From contig JALOLV010000017.1 of assembly GCA_025455785.1 (NCBI GenBank), forward strand, positions 1 to 35,581: a stretch of 35,581 nucleotides of DNA. Reading direction: 5' to 3'. Within the stretch, counting starts at the first letter, position 1. Each line of letters opens with the position of its first letter. The notes under the pieces were generated by a model. That model ran no database searches. It saw only the letters and a program-made list of their open reading frames with translations, and was not told the origin of the DNA. Source of the stretch: Spirosomataceae bacterium. Its GTDB lineage: Bacteria; Bacteroidota; Bacteroidia; Cytophagales; Spirosomataceae. Shown in pieces: positions 27,863 to 35,581 of this stretch. The translations under genes and the position numbers were made by a program.

Positions 27863-29647
27863 ATGATAAAAAAACTACAAAATAACAGTTTTGTAAAGGT
27901 ATCGGCTTGTGCCTTTGCTTGTTTGCCTGTCATTTTTTTATTCTATCTACTTAATCTCTTTGGTTTAAATTTTCCGTATGGATGGGATGATTTCTTGGTA
28001 ATGAATGTCATCCTTGACTTTGAGAACGCCTCTTCTTTTTTTGATAAAATCAAGATAATGTTTAGCCCGCACAATGAGCATAATATTGCTTATGTACATT
28101 TTATTACGTGGTTAATCTACAAAGTTGGCGGGTCTATCAACTTCCGCACCATGATGTTTATCGGCAATCTGGGCTTGGTTATTTGGGCTTTGCATCATAT
28201 TTATGTGATTTATCAAAAAGAGAAAAAACTCTGGTGGGCATTGCCAGTCACTTTTTTGATTTTTCAGGTTCAGTTAGAAGCAAATTTCTACTGGGGGATG
28301 AGTTCGCTACAAAACCACAGTGTTTTGGCGTGGGTTAGTTTGGCCATTTACTTTTCGGCCATTGCCGAGAAACGCTCAACCTATTTTGGCTTCTTGTTTT
28401 TTGGACTCTTGGCGACATTCACAAGTGCGGGCGGAATGCCCTCACTTATGGTTGGTATCATCATTTTGATTTATAGAAGGCATTATAAATGGGCAATCGG
28501 GGCTACTTCGGTACTTGTGCCGTGTATTTTATTGTATCAATACAACTACAAACAATATTTTGCCTCTGAAAGCTTTGCGGGTAATGCACTTTTGCACCCA
28601 TTGGGTCAATTTTTATCCATTTTTATTGTTTTCGGTGATATTGTCGATTTACGTCAGTATGTAAGTGTTCGAGATATTGTCTTCGGTTTCATCATTTTCA
28701 CATGGGCTGTTTATGGATTAATTCTATTGATTTTACCGCAAAATTGGTATCAAAAACTGATTAAAAACCCATTTTTAGGGTTTATTCTAAAACCATACGA
28801 TTCGATTCAGAAAGATAAAAAGCTAAATCTATTTTATGCCGGATGCCTGTGCTTCGTGATAATGACAACTCTTCTGATTGCCGTTCGTAGGTTTTATATG
28901 CACAACTGGATAGATGCCGTTTTGGGTATTCCGCTTTTGAGTGCTCGCTATCATTTTCATAGTATAATGGCGGTTCTGTCGATATATGGGTTGTTTATTG
29001 GATGTTTTAGACAGCGTTCAAAAATCATTTTCTCATCTTTGTTTTTAGGATTGGGCTTTTTTACCAATATTTTTAGTTTTTTTCATCTGACTAACAATAT
29101 TTATACGCACCACCAAATGCTCAGAGCCGATTATACAAATATCACCAAAAATGATTTTTCGATAATGGGTTATGGTAAAAATTGGTTTTATCCTGCCGCA
29201 CAAAAATCCCTCAACCGTGCCAAGACACAAAAAATCTATGATGTAGCCACTCCGATAAAAAACCTTAATACCCCTATCGAGAAAAACGGCTCGATGTTTG
29301 GTATTAGTAGCATTACATATAGTGGTAGTGAGTTAGCTATTACGAGCGATTCGCTAAATCTAAACTTTTGGAATCCCGATAAAACACTGTTTGTCGAAAT
29401 ATACACACCAACTCAAGCTGTTCGCTTTCCTGTTACGCCGAACCTAAATTCTAAAAAAAATATAATATTAGGTAGAATCTATCGAAGTGGTTTTACTGTA
29501 ATTATTCCAAAATACCTGCTTGATACCCAACAAACTTATAAAATTCGAGTTTTAGATTATAGTGTCTCTAAGCCTTGTTTTTATAACACAAGTGCCGAAT
29601 TTAATATCGAAAAACAATATTTCTCAACAAACTACCACAACCATTAA
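27863..29647 (+). CDS. Large polytopic membrane protein (possibly GT-C-like) with soluble C-terminal domain
   Basis: 594 aa; multiple TM helices, then a hydrophilic C-terminal region after the last TM (ITSDSLNLNFWNPDKTLFVEIYTPTQAVRFPV...). Confidence 0.6.
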   Translation: MIKKLQNNSFVKVSACAFACLPVIFLFYLLNLFGLNFPYGWDDFLVMNVILDFENASSFFDKIKIMFSPHNEHNIAYVHFITWLIYKVGGSINFRTMMFIGNLGLVIWALHHIYVIYQKEKKLWWALPVTFLIFQVQLEANFYWGMSSLQNHSVLAWVSLAIYFSAIAEKRSTYFGFLFFGLLATFTSAGGMPSLMVGIIILIYRRHYKWAIGATSVLVPCILLYQYNYKQYFASESFAGNALLHPLGQFLSIFIVFGDIVDLRQYVSVRDIVFGFIIFTWAVYGLILLILPQNWYQKLIKNPFLGFILKPYDSIQKDKKLNLFYAGCLCFVIMTTLLIAVRRFYMHNWIDAVLGIPLLSARYHFHSIMAVLSIYGLFIGCFRQRSKIIFSSLFLGLGFFTNIFSFFHLTNNIYTHHQMLRADYTNITKNDFSIMGYGKNWFYPAAQKSLNRAKTQKIYDVATPIKNLNTPIEKNGSMFGISSITYSGSELAITSDSLNLNFWNPDKTLFVEIYTPTQAVRFPVTPNLNSKKNIILGRIYRSGFTVIIPKYLLDTQQTYKIRVLDYSVSKPCFYNTSAEFNIEKQYFSTNYHNH

Positions 29648-29665
29648 ATAAATAAAAGGTCTGAT

Positions 29666-29698
29666 ATTGTATGTTAGACATTTCTTAGATTTATTTTT
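29666..29698 (+). promoter_or_regulatory. Candidate promoter of second SASA gene
   Basis: TTG (29666-29668), 22-nt gap, TATTTTTG (29691-29698), ATG at 29724. Confidence 0.45.
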
Positions 29699-29723
29699 GT
29701 AGGTTGCCTAATTGCCGTGAAAC

Positions 29724-32444
29724 ATGAAAATTTCTCTACTAACATTACTATCGTTTATTTTGAGTGTCAATTGGACTTTGGGGCAAATCAGGGTAAGTTT
29801 CCCAATTAGTCGAATCGTATTCCAAAGAAACCAAAACAACCGAGCTAATTTTAGTATCGCGGGTACTTACTATCAGTCTCTCGACCGTATTGAGGCAAGG
29901 GTCGTTCCGGTCGAACCCGGTCAAGGAATCGAAACCCCTTGGTACACTATTGCGTCTCCAAACGATAATTATTTCAGAAACGGTGTCTTTCAAGGAAACT
30001 TCGAAGCGGTCGGTGGCTGGTATCATCTCGAAGTAAGAGGTTGGAGTGGCGGCAACATTGTCGTTACCGACAGAGTCGAAAGGGTTGGGGTTGGCGAGGT
30101 TTTCTTAGTGGCGGGTCAATCAAATGCCGAAGGTAGCACTACCTACCCGGGTGCTACCCGTGGGGCCAACGATGATAGAGTATCAACAATCCCGTTTCGC
30201 CGCTTTGAAGGCGGAAACCTCGTCATGAATGAGGACAACATGCCATTCTTTTTTCAGAAATTAGATAACGACAAAGAGATTGGGCCATACAACCCCGTTC
30301 CGTGGGTTTGGGCAAGGCTTGGCGATATGCTGACCCGCCGCCTCAATGTACCCGTACTTTTTTATGGTTGTGCGATTGGCGGCTTAGAGATTGATGGATG
30401 GAAAAGGTCGGCACAGGGCGAAGACCTCCGAAACAGCAGGGGTACATTTGTAAAATTTGCGGGTAGCCCGTATAAAGTAATGCAGCTCGCCTTACAACAC
30501 TACGCATCTCGAACAGGGCTACGTGGGATTCTCTGGCACCAAGGCGAATCCGACCGAAATAACTCAGCTTTAATCTACGCCGACGCACTCAGAACAGTTA
30601 TCAATAAATCAAGAAACGATTTTCAGCATAATATTTCATGGATGGTTGCTCGTGTAGCTATTCCCGAAGGACAGAATCAGGTAATTAACGGTATGTCAAA
30701 TGTTTTTGGAGGCCCAAATACCGATGTTATCCCTGAGGTGCCACTCACTAATGCCTTCCGATTTGATGGGCATTTTGCCAATGCCGGAATTGATTGGGCA
30801 GCCGAATTGTGGAATGCTTCGCTCGACGATAGCTATTTCAGAAACTCACAACCCAAAGAGCCAAGGCATTTGATTCCTATTGTTGCCAATTGCAATCCAG
30901 ACAAAGGACGAAACCAGTTAATATTAGAACCTGCAAGCAATTATGCCCAATATCGCTGGAGCAACGGACAAGGCAATAAAGTTACTGAGGTCGGGCCGGG
31001 CTTATATGGTATCAGGGTAAAAGATGCTTCTGGATTCCCGTATTTTTCGCAGGAGATAGATTTTAAAGAAGAAATAGTCGTATCAAGACCATCTATTTCA
31101 AATATTGGTTCAGATAATTTTTGTGAGGGATTAACCACAAAATTGAGAGAGAATTTGGGTCAAAACGTAGATTGGAACAACGGAGCTTTTGGCTCTGTGA
31201 TAGATGTAAGTGGTGGAGAATACTTCGCTATAAAATCGAACACATTTGGTTGTCGTGCCGAATCTAATCGTGTCAGAATCAATACCAAACCCAAACCAAC
31301 TGCCAGAATTAATATTACCGGTAATACTACTTTTTGTAGAGGCGATAGTGTCGTATTGACAGCCCAGCAAGCATTAAAATATAGCTGGAGTAATGGTAGC
31401 AGAAACCCTACGATAACCATCAAAAATAGTGGTAATTATGAGCTAACCGTCGAAAACCAAGAAGGTTGTATTGATAAACGGTCTGTTACGATAAAAGTAA
31501 ATGAATTGCCACAAGTACGGATTAGCCCCAACGGCGTAGTCAGAACCTGCCCCGAAAACCCTATTGTGCTTGAGTCAAATCAGCCGAATCTTCAAAATAT
31601 TTGGAGCAACGGAGCTTCATCGGCACGGATTACCCCTACTCAAAACGGTAATTATTCGCTTCGAGTAAGAGACTCTAATGGATGTTTATCGGTGCCCGAT
31701 ACTGCCAAATTTCAGTTTTTTACTTCGCCAGTTGCCAATATCATTACCGAAGGTGGCGTAAATGCCATTTGTGAAGGCAAAAGTCTTGAATTGTACTCAA
31801 AAGATGACTTTGTGATTTATGAATGGAGCAATCTTTCAAACCAAAAAAGGACTTCGGTCAATCGACAAGGTACTTACTCACTTCGAGTAAGAGACGGCAA
31901 CGGCTGTTTGTCTCAAACATCACGTGTAGATATTGTAGTGCGAGCAAATCCTAAAGTTCCGGTGATTGAACAAAAAGGAATTTATCAATTAGAAGCCATT
32001 ACTACCGATTCTCCGGCCAAATTTGAGTGGCGTCTCGAAGACAAAGCTATCGAAAACAATAATCAGGCATTTGTTAAAGCCGTCAAATCAGCTTTTTATA
32101 GTGTTCGGGCGGGTTTTACCTATCCAATCGGCAATCAGACCCTCACCTGTTTTTCCAATTATTCGCCACCGTACAGCTTTGTACTTGACCCAAGTTTAGG
32201 CTTGATTCTGTATCCTAATCCTACAAGCGATGGTATCATCAATGTTGAAGTAAAAGAAGACTTAAAGAACGTCTCGGTCGAGTTATACAATCGCTACGGA
32301 GTGAGGGTGATGAGTGCCAAACTCCCTGACCTAACCCAAAAGCGATTCCTCGACTTACGTGAATTACCTAAAGACTATTACATCCTAAAGATTTTTAATG
32401 ACGGTTTTTATGTCCAAGAACGTCGAATCATTCTTGATTACTAA
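29724..32444 (+). CDS. Second secreted SASA/SGNH-type esterase with Ig-like repeats and T9SS C-terminal sorting domain (paralog of 18416-21262)
   Basis: GEVFLVAGQSNAEGSTTYPG, GILWHQGESDRNNS, FRFDGHFANAGIDWAAELWN; about four Ig-like WSNG repeats; C-terminus LGLILYPNPTSDGIINVEVKEDLKNVSVELYNRYGVRVM...LPKDYYILKIFNDGFYVQERRIILD. Confidence 0.85.
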   Translation: MKISLLTLLSFILSVNWTLGQIRVSFPISRIVFQRNQNNRANFSIAGTYYQSLDRIEARVVPVEPGQGIETPWYTIASPNDNYFRNGVFQGNFEAVGGWYHLEVRGWSGGNIVVTDRVERVGVGEVFLVAGQSNAEGSTTYPGATRGANDDRVSTIPFRRFEGGNLVMNEDNMPFFFQKLDNDKEIGPYNPVPWVWARLGDMLTRRLNVPVLFYGCAIGGLEIDGWKRSAQGEDLRNSRGTFVKFAGSPYKVMQLALQHYASRTGLRGILWHQGESDRNNSALIYADALRTVINKSRNDFQHNISWMVARVAIPEGQNQVINGMSNVFGGPNTDVIPEVPLTNAFRFDGHFANAGIDWAAELWNASLDDSYFRNSQPKEPRHLIPIVANCNPDKGRNQLILEPASNYAQYRWSNGQGNKVTEVGPGLYGIRVKDASGFPYFSQEIDFKEEIVVSRPSISNIGSDNFCEGLTTKLRENLGQNVDWNNGAFGSVIDVSGGEYFAIKSNTFGCRAESNRVRINTKPKPTARINITGNTTFCRGDSVVLTAQQALKYSWSNGSRNPTITIKNSGNYELTVENQEGCIDKRSVTIKVNELPQVRISPNGVVRTCPENPIVLESNQPNLQNIWSNGASSARITPTQNGNYSLRVRDSNGCLSVPDTAKFQFFTSPVANIITEGGVNAICEGKSLELYSKDDFVIYEWSNLSNQKRTSVNRQGTYSLRVRDGNGCLSQTSRVDIVVRANPKVPVIEQKGIYQLEAITTDSPAKFEWRLEDKAIENNNQAFVKAVKSAFYSVRAGFTYPIGNQTLTCFSNYSPPYSFVLDPSLGLILYPNPTSDGIINVEVKEDLKNVSVELYNRYGVRVMSAKLPDLTQKRFLDLRELPKDYYILKIFNDGFYVQERRIILDY

Positions 32445-32471
32445 GGGTTGAATACATTTCAACCCTTTTTT
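32443..32471 (+). terminator. Intrinsic terminator after second SASA gene
   Basis: AAGGGTTGAA (32443-32452), loop TACAT, TTCAACCCTT (32458-32467) plus T-rich tail. Confidence 0.88.
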
Positions 32472-32473
32472 AT

Positions 32474-32504
32474 TTTGTTTTCAAAGAATAGGGTAGTAAT
32501 TTTG
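32474..32504 (+). promoter_or_regulatory. Bacteroidota-type promoter for nuoA operon
   Basis: TTTG (32474-32477), 19-nt spacer, TAATTTTG (32497-32504); matches the TTTG-N19-TAnnTTTG consensus. Confidence 0.72.
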
Positions 32505-32592
32505 AAGCAGAAAAAACCGTGATTTAGCAGGAATCAATATTTATCCAATCGACGATTCCGACAAAATCACTATAAATCCTGAGTTCTGTTTT

Positions 32593-32967
32593 ATGAAACA
32601 ATATCTTCCGTCAGATTTTTTGCCTATTTTAGTACAATTGGGTGCTGCTTTAGGCTTTATCGTGATTACAATGATTGTAACTCACTTGATTGGTCCAAGA
32701 AGAAGTAGTAAGAAAAAAGACGACCCATTTGAGTGTGGTATTGAGGTGCAGGGTGATGCTCGGACACCTATTTCTATCAAATATTTCTTGATAGCCATTC
32801 TTTTCGTACTTTTCGATGTAGAAATCATCTTTATGTATCCGTGGGCTGTAAACTTTATGAAATTGGGCTGGTTCGGATTCATCGAAATGATTGTCTTCGT
32901 AACACTTTTGATGTCAGGTTTCTATTACATCGTTCGTAAGGGAGTACTGACTTGGGAGCGTGACTAG
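32593..32967 (+). CDS. nuoA: NADH-quinone oxidoreductase subunit A
   Basis: DDPFECGIEVQGDARTPISIKYFLIAILFVLFDVEIIFMYPWAV. Confidence 0.97.
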   Translation: MKQYLPSDFLPILVQLGAALGFIVITMIVTHLIGPRRSSKKKDDPFECGIEVQGDARTPISIKYFLIAILFVLFDVEIIFMYPWAVNFMKLGWFGFIEMIVFVTLLMSGFYYIVRKGVLTWERD

Positions 32968-33041
32968 GATTATTGATAATTTCAATCATTGGTACAAACA
33001 ATTTAACTAATCATTATGTTTCAATTTTAGGTTTAACCTTT

Positions 33042-33072
33042 ACATTGAACATTGAATAACGAACTTTGAACT
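33042..33072 (+). repeat. Short-word repeat 'CATTGAACATTGAATAACGAACTTTGAAC' in nuoA-nuoB spacer
   Basis: Iterated TTGAAC-type words immediately upstream of nuoB. Confidence 0.6.
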
Positions 33073-33080
33073 ATAAATAT

Positions 33081-33623
33081 ATGAGTTCAGTAAAAATGGT
33101 AAACGCACCCGATGGTCTTGAAGGTGCGGGCTTTTTCGCCACTTCACTAGATAAAGTTGTAGGTCTTGCACGCAGCCACTCGTTATGGCCATTGCCGTTT
33201 GCAACTTCTTGTTGCGGAATCGAGTTTATGGCAACAATGGGTTCGCACTATGATATTTCGCGTTTTGGTTCTGAGCGTCCGAGCTTCTCACCTCGCCAAG
33301 CCGACTTGTTGATGGTAATGGGGACAATCGCCAAGAAGATGGCCCCTGTCGTAAAACAAGTGTACTTACAAATGGCCGAGCCTCGTTGGGTAATCGCCGT
33401 AGGTGCTTGTGCTTCGAGTGGTGGTATTTTCGATACTTATTCTGTTCTACAAGGTATCGACCGTGTGATTCCGGTTGATGTCTATGTCCCGGGCTGCCCT
33501 CCTCGCCCCGAACAAATAATCGAAGGGCTGATGCAGATTCAAGAATTGGCTCGTAACGAATCACTCAGAAGACGTAATTCGGAGCAATATCAGCAACTCT
33601 TAGAATCTTATCAGATACAATAG
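33081..33623 (+). CDS. nuoB: NADH-quinone oxidoreductase subunit B
   Basis: [76 protein letters not shown] at 33081 preferred over track start 33066 (TTG). Confidence 0.97.
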   Translation: MSSVKMVNAPDGLEGAGFFATSLDKVVGLARSHSLWPLPFATSCCGIEFMATMGSHYDISRFGSERPSFSPRQADLLMVMGTIAKKMAPVVKQVYLQMAEPRWVIAVGACASSGGIFDTYSVLQGIDRVIPVDVYVPGCPPRPEQIIEGLMQIQELARNESLRRRNSEQYQQLLESYQIQ

Positions 33624-33630
33624 ATAATTA

Positions 33631-33671
33631 GTGAATGAGCGTTTTGTCGAATTATCAGACCCTCTCATTCA
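33631..33671. repeat. Inverted repeat GTGAATGAG / CTCATTCAC in nuoB-nuoC spacer
   Basis: 33631-33639 and 33663-33671 perfectly complementary; followed by a related AATTCACTCATTTACG word. Confidence 0.65.
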
Positions 33672-33698
33672 CAATTCACTCATTTACGATTAAAGATT

Positions 33699-34196
33699 AT
33701 GACTAATCAGCAAATTGCAGAGGATTTGATAACCGAGTTTGGCAATAAAGTGAGTGGTTTTGAAGAACCTTATGGGCTTCTCACCCTAACCACTACTCGC
33801 GAGAATATCCTTCCTTTGCTTGAGTATTTGAATAAACACGAAACACTCAAAATTAAGTTTTTGACCGATATTTGTGGCATTCATTTACCCGAGAATACTG
33901 GTGCCGAATTTGGTGTAATATATCACGTGCATGGTCTCGAAACAAATATCCGAATCAGAATCAAAGTATTTCTTTCGCAAGACGATGTGCATATTCCGAC
34001 TGCTACGAACCTTTACTCGTCGGCAAACTGGATGGAGCGTGAAACATACGATTTCTACGGAATCATTTTTGATGGGCATCCAAACTTGAAGAGAATCCTT
34101 AACATCGAAGAAATGGATTATTTCCCGATGCGTAAGGAGTACCCGCTCGAAGATGCTACCCGTGAAGACAAAATTGACGCCTTGTTCGGAAGATAA
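33699..34196 (+). CDS. nuoC: NADH-quinone oxidoreductase subunit C
   Basis: SANWMERETYDFYGIIFDGHPNLKRILNIEEMDYFPMRKEYPLED. Confidence 0.96.
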   Translation: MTNQQIAEDLITEFGNKVSGFEEPYGLLTLTTTRENILPLLEYLNKHETLKIKFLTDICGIHLPENTGAEFGVIYHVHGLETNIRIRIKVFLSQDDVHIPTATNLYSSANWMERETYDFYGIIFDGHPNLKRILNIEEMDYFPMRKEYPLEDATREDKIDALFGR

Positions 34197-34200
34197 AATT

Positions 34201-34302
34201 CAATTAACAATTAACAATGAGCAATTAACAATGTACAATTAATAATTACCACGCTCAAAGTTGGATGATAATTAGAAATTGGCAATTGATAATTGATAAT
34301 TG
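34201..34302. repeat. Inverted repeat of 'CAATTAACAATTAAC'-type words in nuoC-nuoD spacer
   Basis: Left CAATTAACAATTAACAATGAGCAATTAACAATG (34201-34233); right AATTAGAAATTGGCAATTGATAATTGATAATTG (34270-34302), imperfectly reverse-complementary, ending 2 nt before nuoD ATG. Confidence 0.75.
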
Positions 34303-34304
34303 AC

Positions 34305-35402
34305 ATGGAAGATTTACTAATACCAAAAACGACCTCCGATGCGTTGGCACTCAACCGCCCCATCGTAGAAGATAGAGAACTAACAACCCTAAACTTAGGG
34401 CCAACCCACCCTGCTACGCACGGCATTTTTCAGAATGTCTTGAAGATGGATGGTGAAAAAATCGTGTCTGGAGAGCAAACAATCGGATATATCCACCGTG
34501 CATTTGAGAAAATCGCCGAACGCCGACCGCTTTATCAGATTACTACCCTCACCGACCGCATGAACTATTGTTCGTCGCCCATTAATAACATGGGCTGGCA
34601 CATGACGGTCGAGAAGCTACTCGGTGTCGAAGTTCCGAAAAGAGCTCAATACATCCGTGTTATTATGATGGAGTTGGCTCGTATTGCCGACCACATCATT
34701 TGTAATTCTATCTTAGGTGTAGATACGGGTGCGTATTCGGGCTTCTTGTACGTTTTTCAAGAGCGTGAAAAAATCTATGAAATCTACGAAGAAATTTGTG
34801 GAGCTCGTCTGACAACCAACATGGGTCGTATCGGTGGTATGGAGCGTGACCTGTCGCCAACGGCTATCAAAAAGATTAAACAATTAGTTTATAAAGATTT
34901 ACCAAAATCTCTTTCGGAGTTTGAAAAACTATTCAATCGCAACCGTATTTTTATGGATAGGGTACGTGATGTAGGCCCAATCACAGCCGAAAGAGCCTTG
35001 AATTATGGATTCACGGGCCCCAACCTCCGTGCGGCAGGTGTAGATTATGATGTACGTGTGATGGAGCCGTATTCGTCTTATCAAGATTTTGAGTTTGATA
35101 TTCCAGTAGGACACAACGGCGATACTTACGACCGATTTATGGTTCGTAATGCCGAAATGTGGGAAAGTATCAAAATCATCCGTCAAGCAATCGAAAACCT
35201 ACCCGAAGGGGAAGGTGGTAACGGAGAACTTGGATTTTATTTAATCAGCGATGGCGGACGAGCTCCGTATCGTTTACATTTCCGTCGTCCTTCGTTTATT
35301 TATTATCAAGCATATCCCGAGATGTGTAAAGGTACAATGCTATCAGATGCTATTGTAATTATGAGTAGCTTGAATGTAATTGCGGGTGAATTAGATGCTT
35401 AG
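34305..35402 (+). CDS. nuoD: NADH-quinone oxidoreductase subunit D
   Basis: TLNLGPTHPATHGIFQNVLKMDGEKIV, GYIHRAFEKIAERRPLYQI, DRMNYCSSPINNMGW, SDGGRAPYRLHFRRPSF. ATG at 34305 preferred over track start 34293 (TTG). Confidence 0.97.
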   Translation: MEDLLIPKTTSDALALNRPIVEDRELTTLNLGPTHPATHGIFQNVLKMDGEKIVSGEQTIGYIHRAFEKIAERRPLYQITTLTDRMNYCSSPINNMGWHMTVEKLLGVEVPKRAQYIRVIMMELARIADHIICNSILGVDTGAYSGFLYVFQEREKIYEIYEEICGARLTTNMGRIGGMERDLSPTAIKKIKQLVYKDLPKSLSEFEKLFNRNRIFMDRVRDVGPITAERALNYGFTGPNLRAAGVDYDVRVMEPYSSYQDFEFDIPVGHNGDTYDRFMVRNAEMWESIKIIRQAIENLPEGEGGNGELGFYLISDGGRAPYRLHFRRPSFIYYQAYPEMCKGTMLSDAIVIMSSLNVIAGELDA

Positions 35403-35436
35403 TTCTGTTACTTTTTAAATAGAAAAGGGGGTACTT

Positions 35437-35581
35437 GTGAAAGTAGATTGGGAAGACGTAGTAAGCACTTCACATTTAGATGCCATCAATCAAGTAAAAC
35501 AGCTAATTGCAGAGCATGATTATGAAGAGGCAGTGGCTGGTCTGAATGAGTTATATGAGAATATGACAAACTCAGAGAAAA
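35437..35581 (+). CDS. Partial ORF directly after nuoD (runs off right edge), unknown function
   Basis: GTG start preceded by purine-rich GAAAAGGGGG; VKVDWEDVVSTSHLDAINQVKQLIAEHDYEEAVAGLNELYENMTNSEK, open to the window end. Confidence 0.5.
   Translation, partial: MKVDWEDVVSTSHLDAINQVKQLIAEHDYEEAVAGLNELYENMTNSEK

Noticed and set aside
1-35581. CRISPR array
   Set aside because: No regularly spaced identical repeats; the repeats found are either coding Ig-like repeats or degenerate intergenic words.
1-35581. tRNA or rRNA genes
   Set aside because: No cloverleaf-like sequence with T-loop GGTTCGA context or rRNA segments recognised. The 'GGTTCGAGG' at about 17204 belongs to the word-repeat spacer and lacks an acceptor stem.

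Overview
The window looks like a Bacteroidota (Cytophagales-type) chromosome. Evidence: TAnnTTTG-type promoters, T9SS C-terminal sorting domains, and a TonB/ExbBDD cluster. The left part is conserved. It has a partial CarboxypepD_reg-like gene on the left edge, the rimP-nusA-infB operon (minus strand), an EEP-family hydrolase, a secreted 'GVYG'-repeat protein with a possible H-type-lectin-like tail, an M28 peptidase, exbB-exbD-exbD-tonB-small ORF-pstS-like-TPR, adk and obgE. The right end carries nuoA-nuoD plus the start of an unassigned ORF. Between obgE and nuoA (about 18.3-32.5 kb) is an accessory region. It is bounded by two paralogous secreted SASA/SGNH esterases with Ig-like repeats and T9SS tails. 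Inside it are a two-gene AAA ATPase + HNH-like module resembling Septu (PtuA/PtuB), a GH42-like gene interrupted by a complete IS30-family element, and two polytopic membrane proteins. The best candidates for follow-up are: (1) the Septu-like pair, whose HNH protein lacks the usual zinc-knuckle cysteines; (2) a terminator-like hairpin in the rimP-nusA-infB leader, inside an in-frame upstream extension of rimP; and (3) a set of intergenic spacers (adk-obgE, nuoA-B, nuoB-C, nuoC-D) built from degenerate short words, three of them as inverted repeats. All assignments come from reading motifs by eye; no database search was possible.
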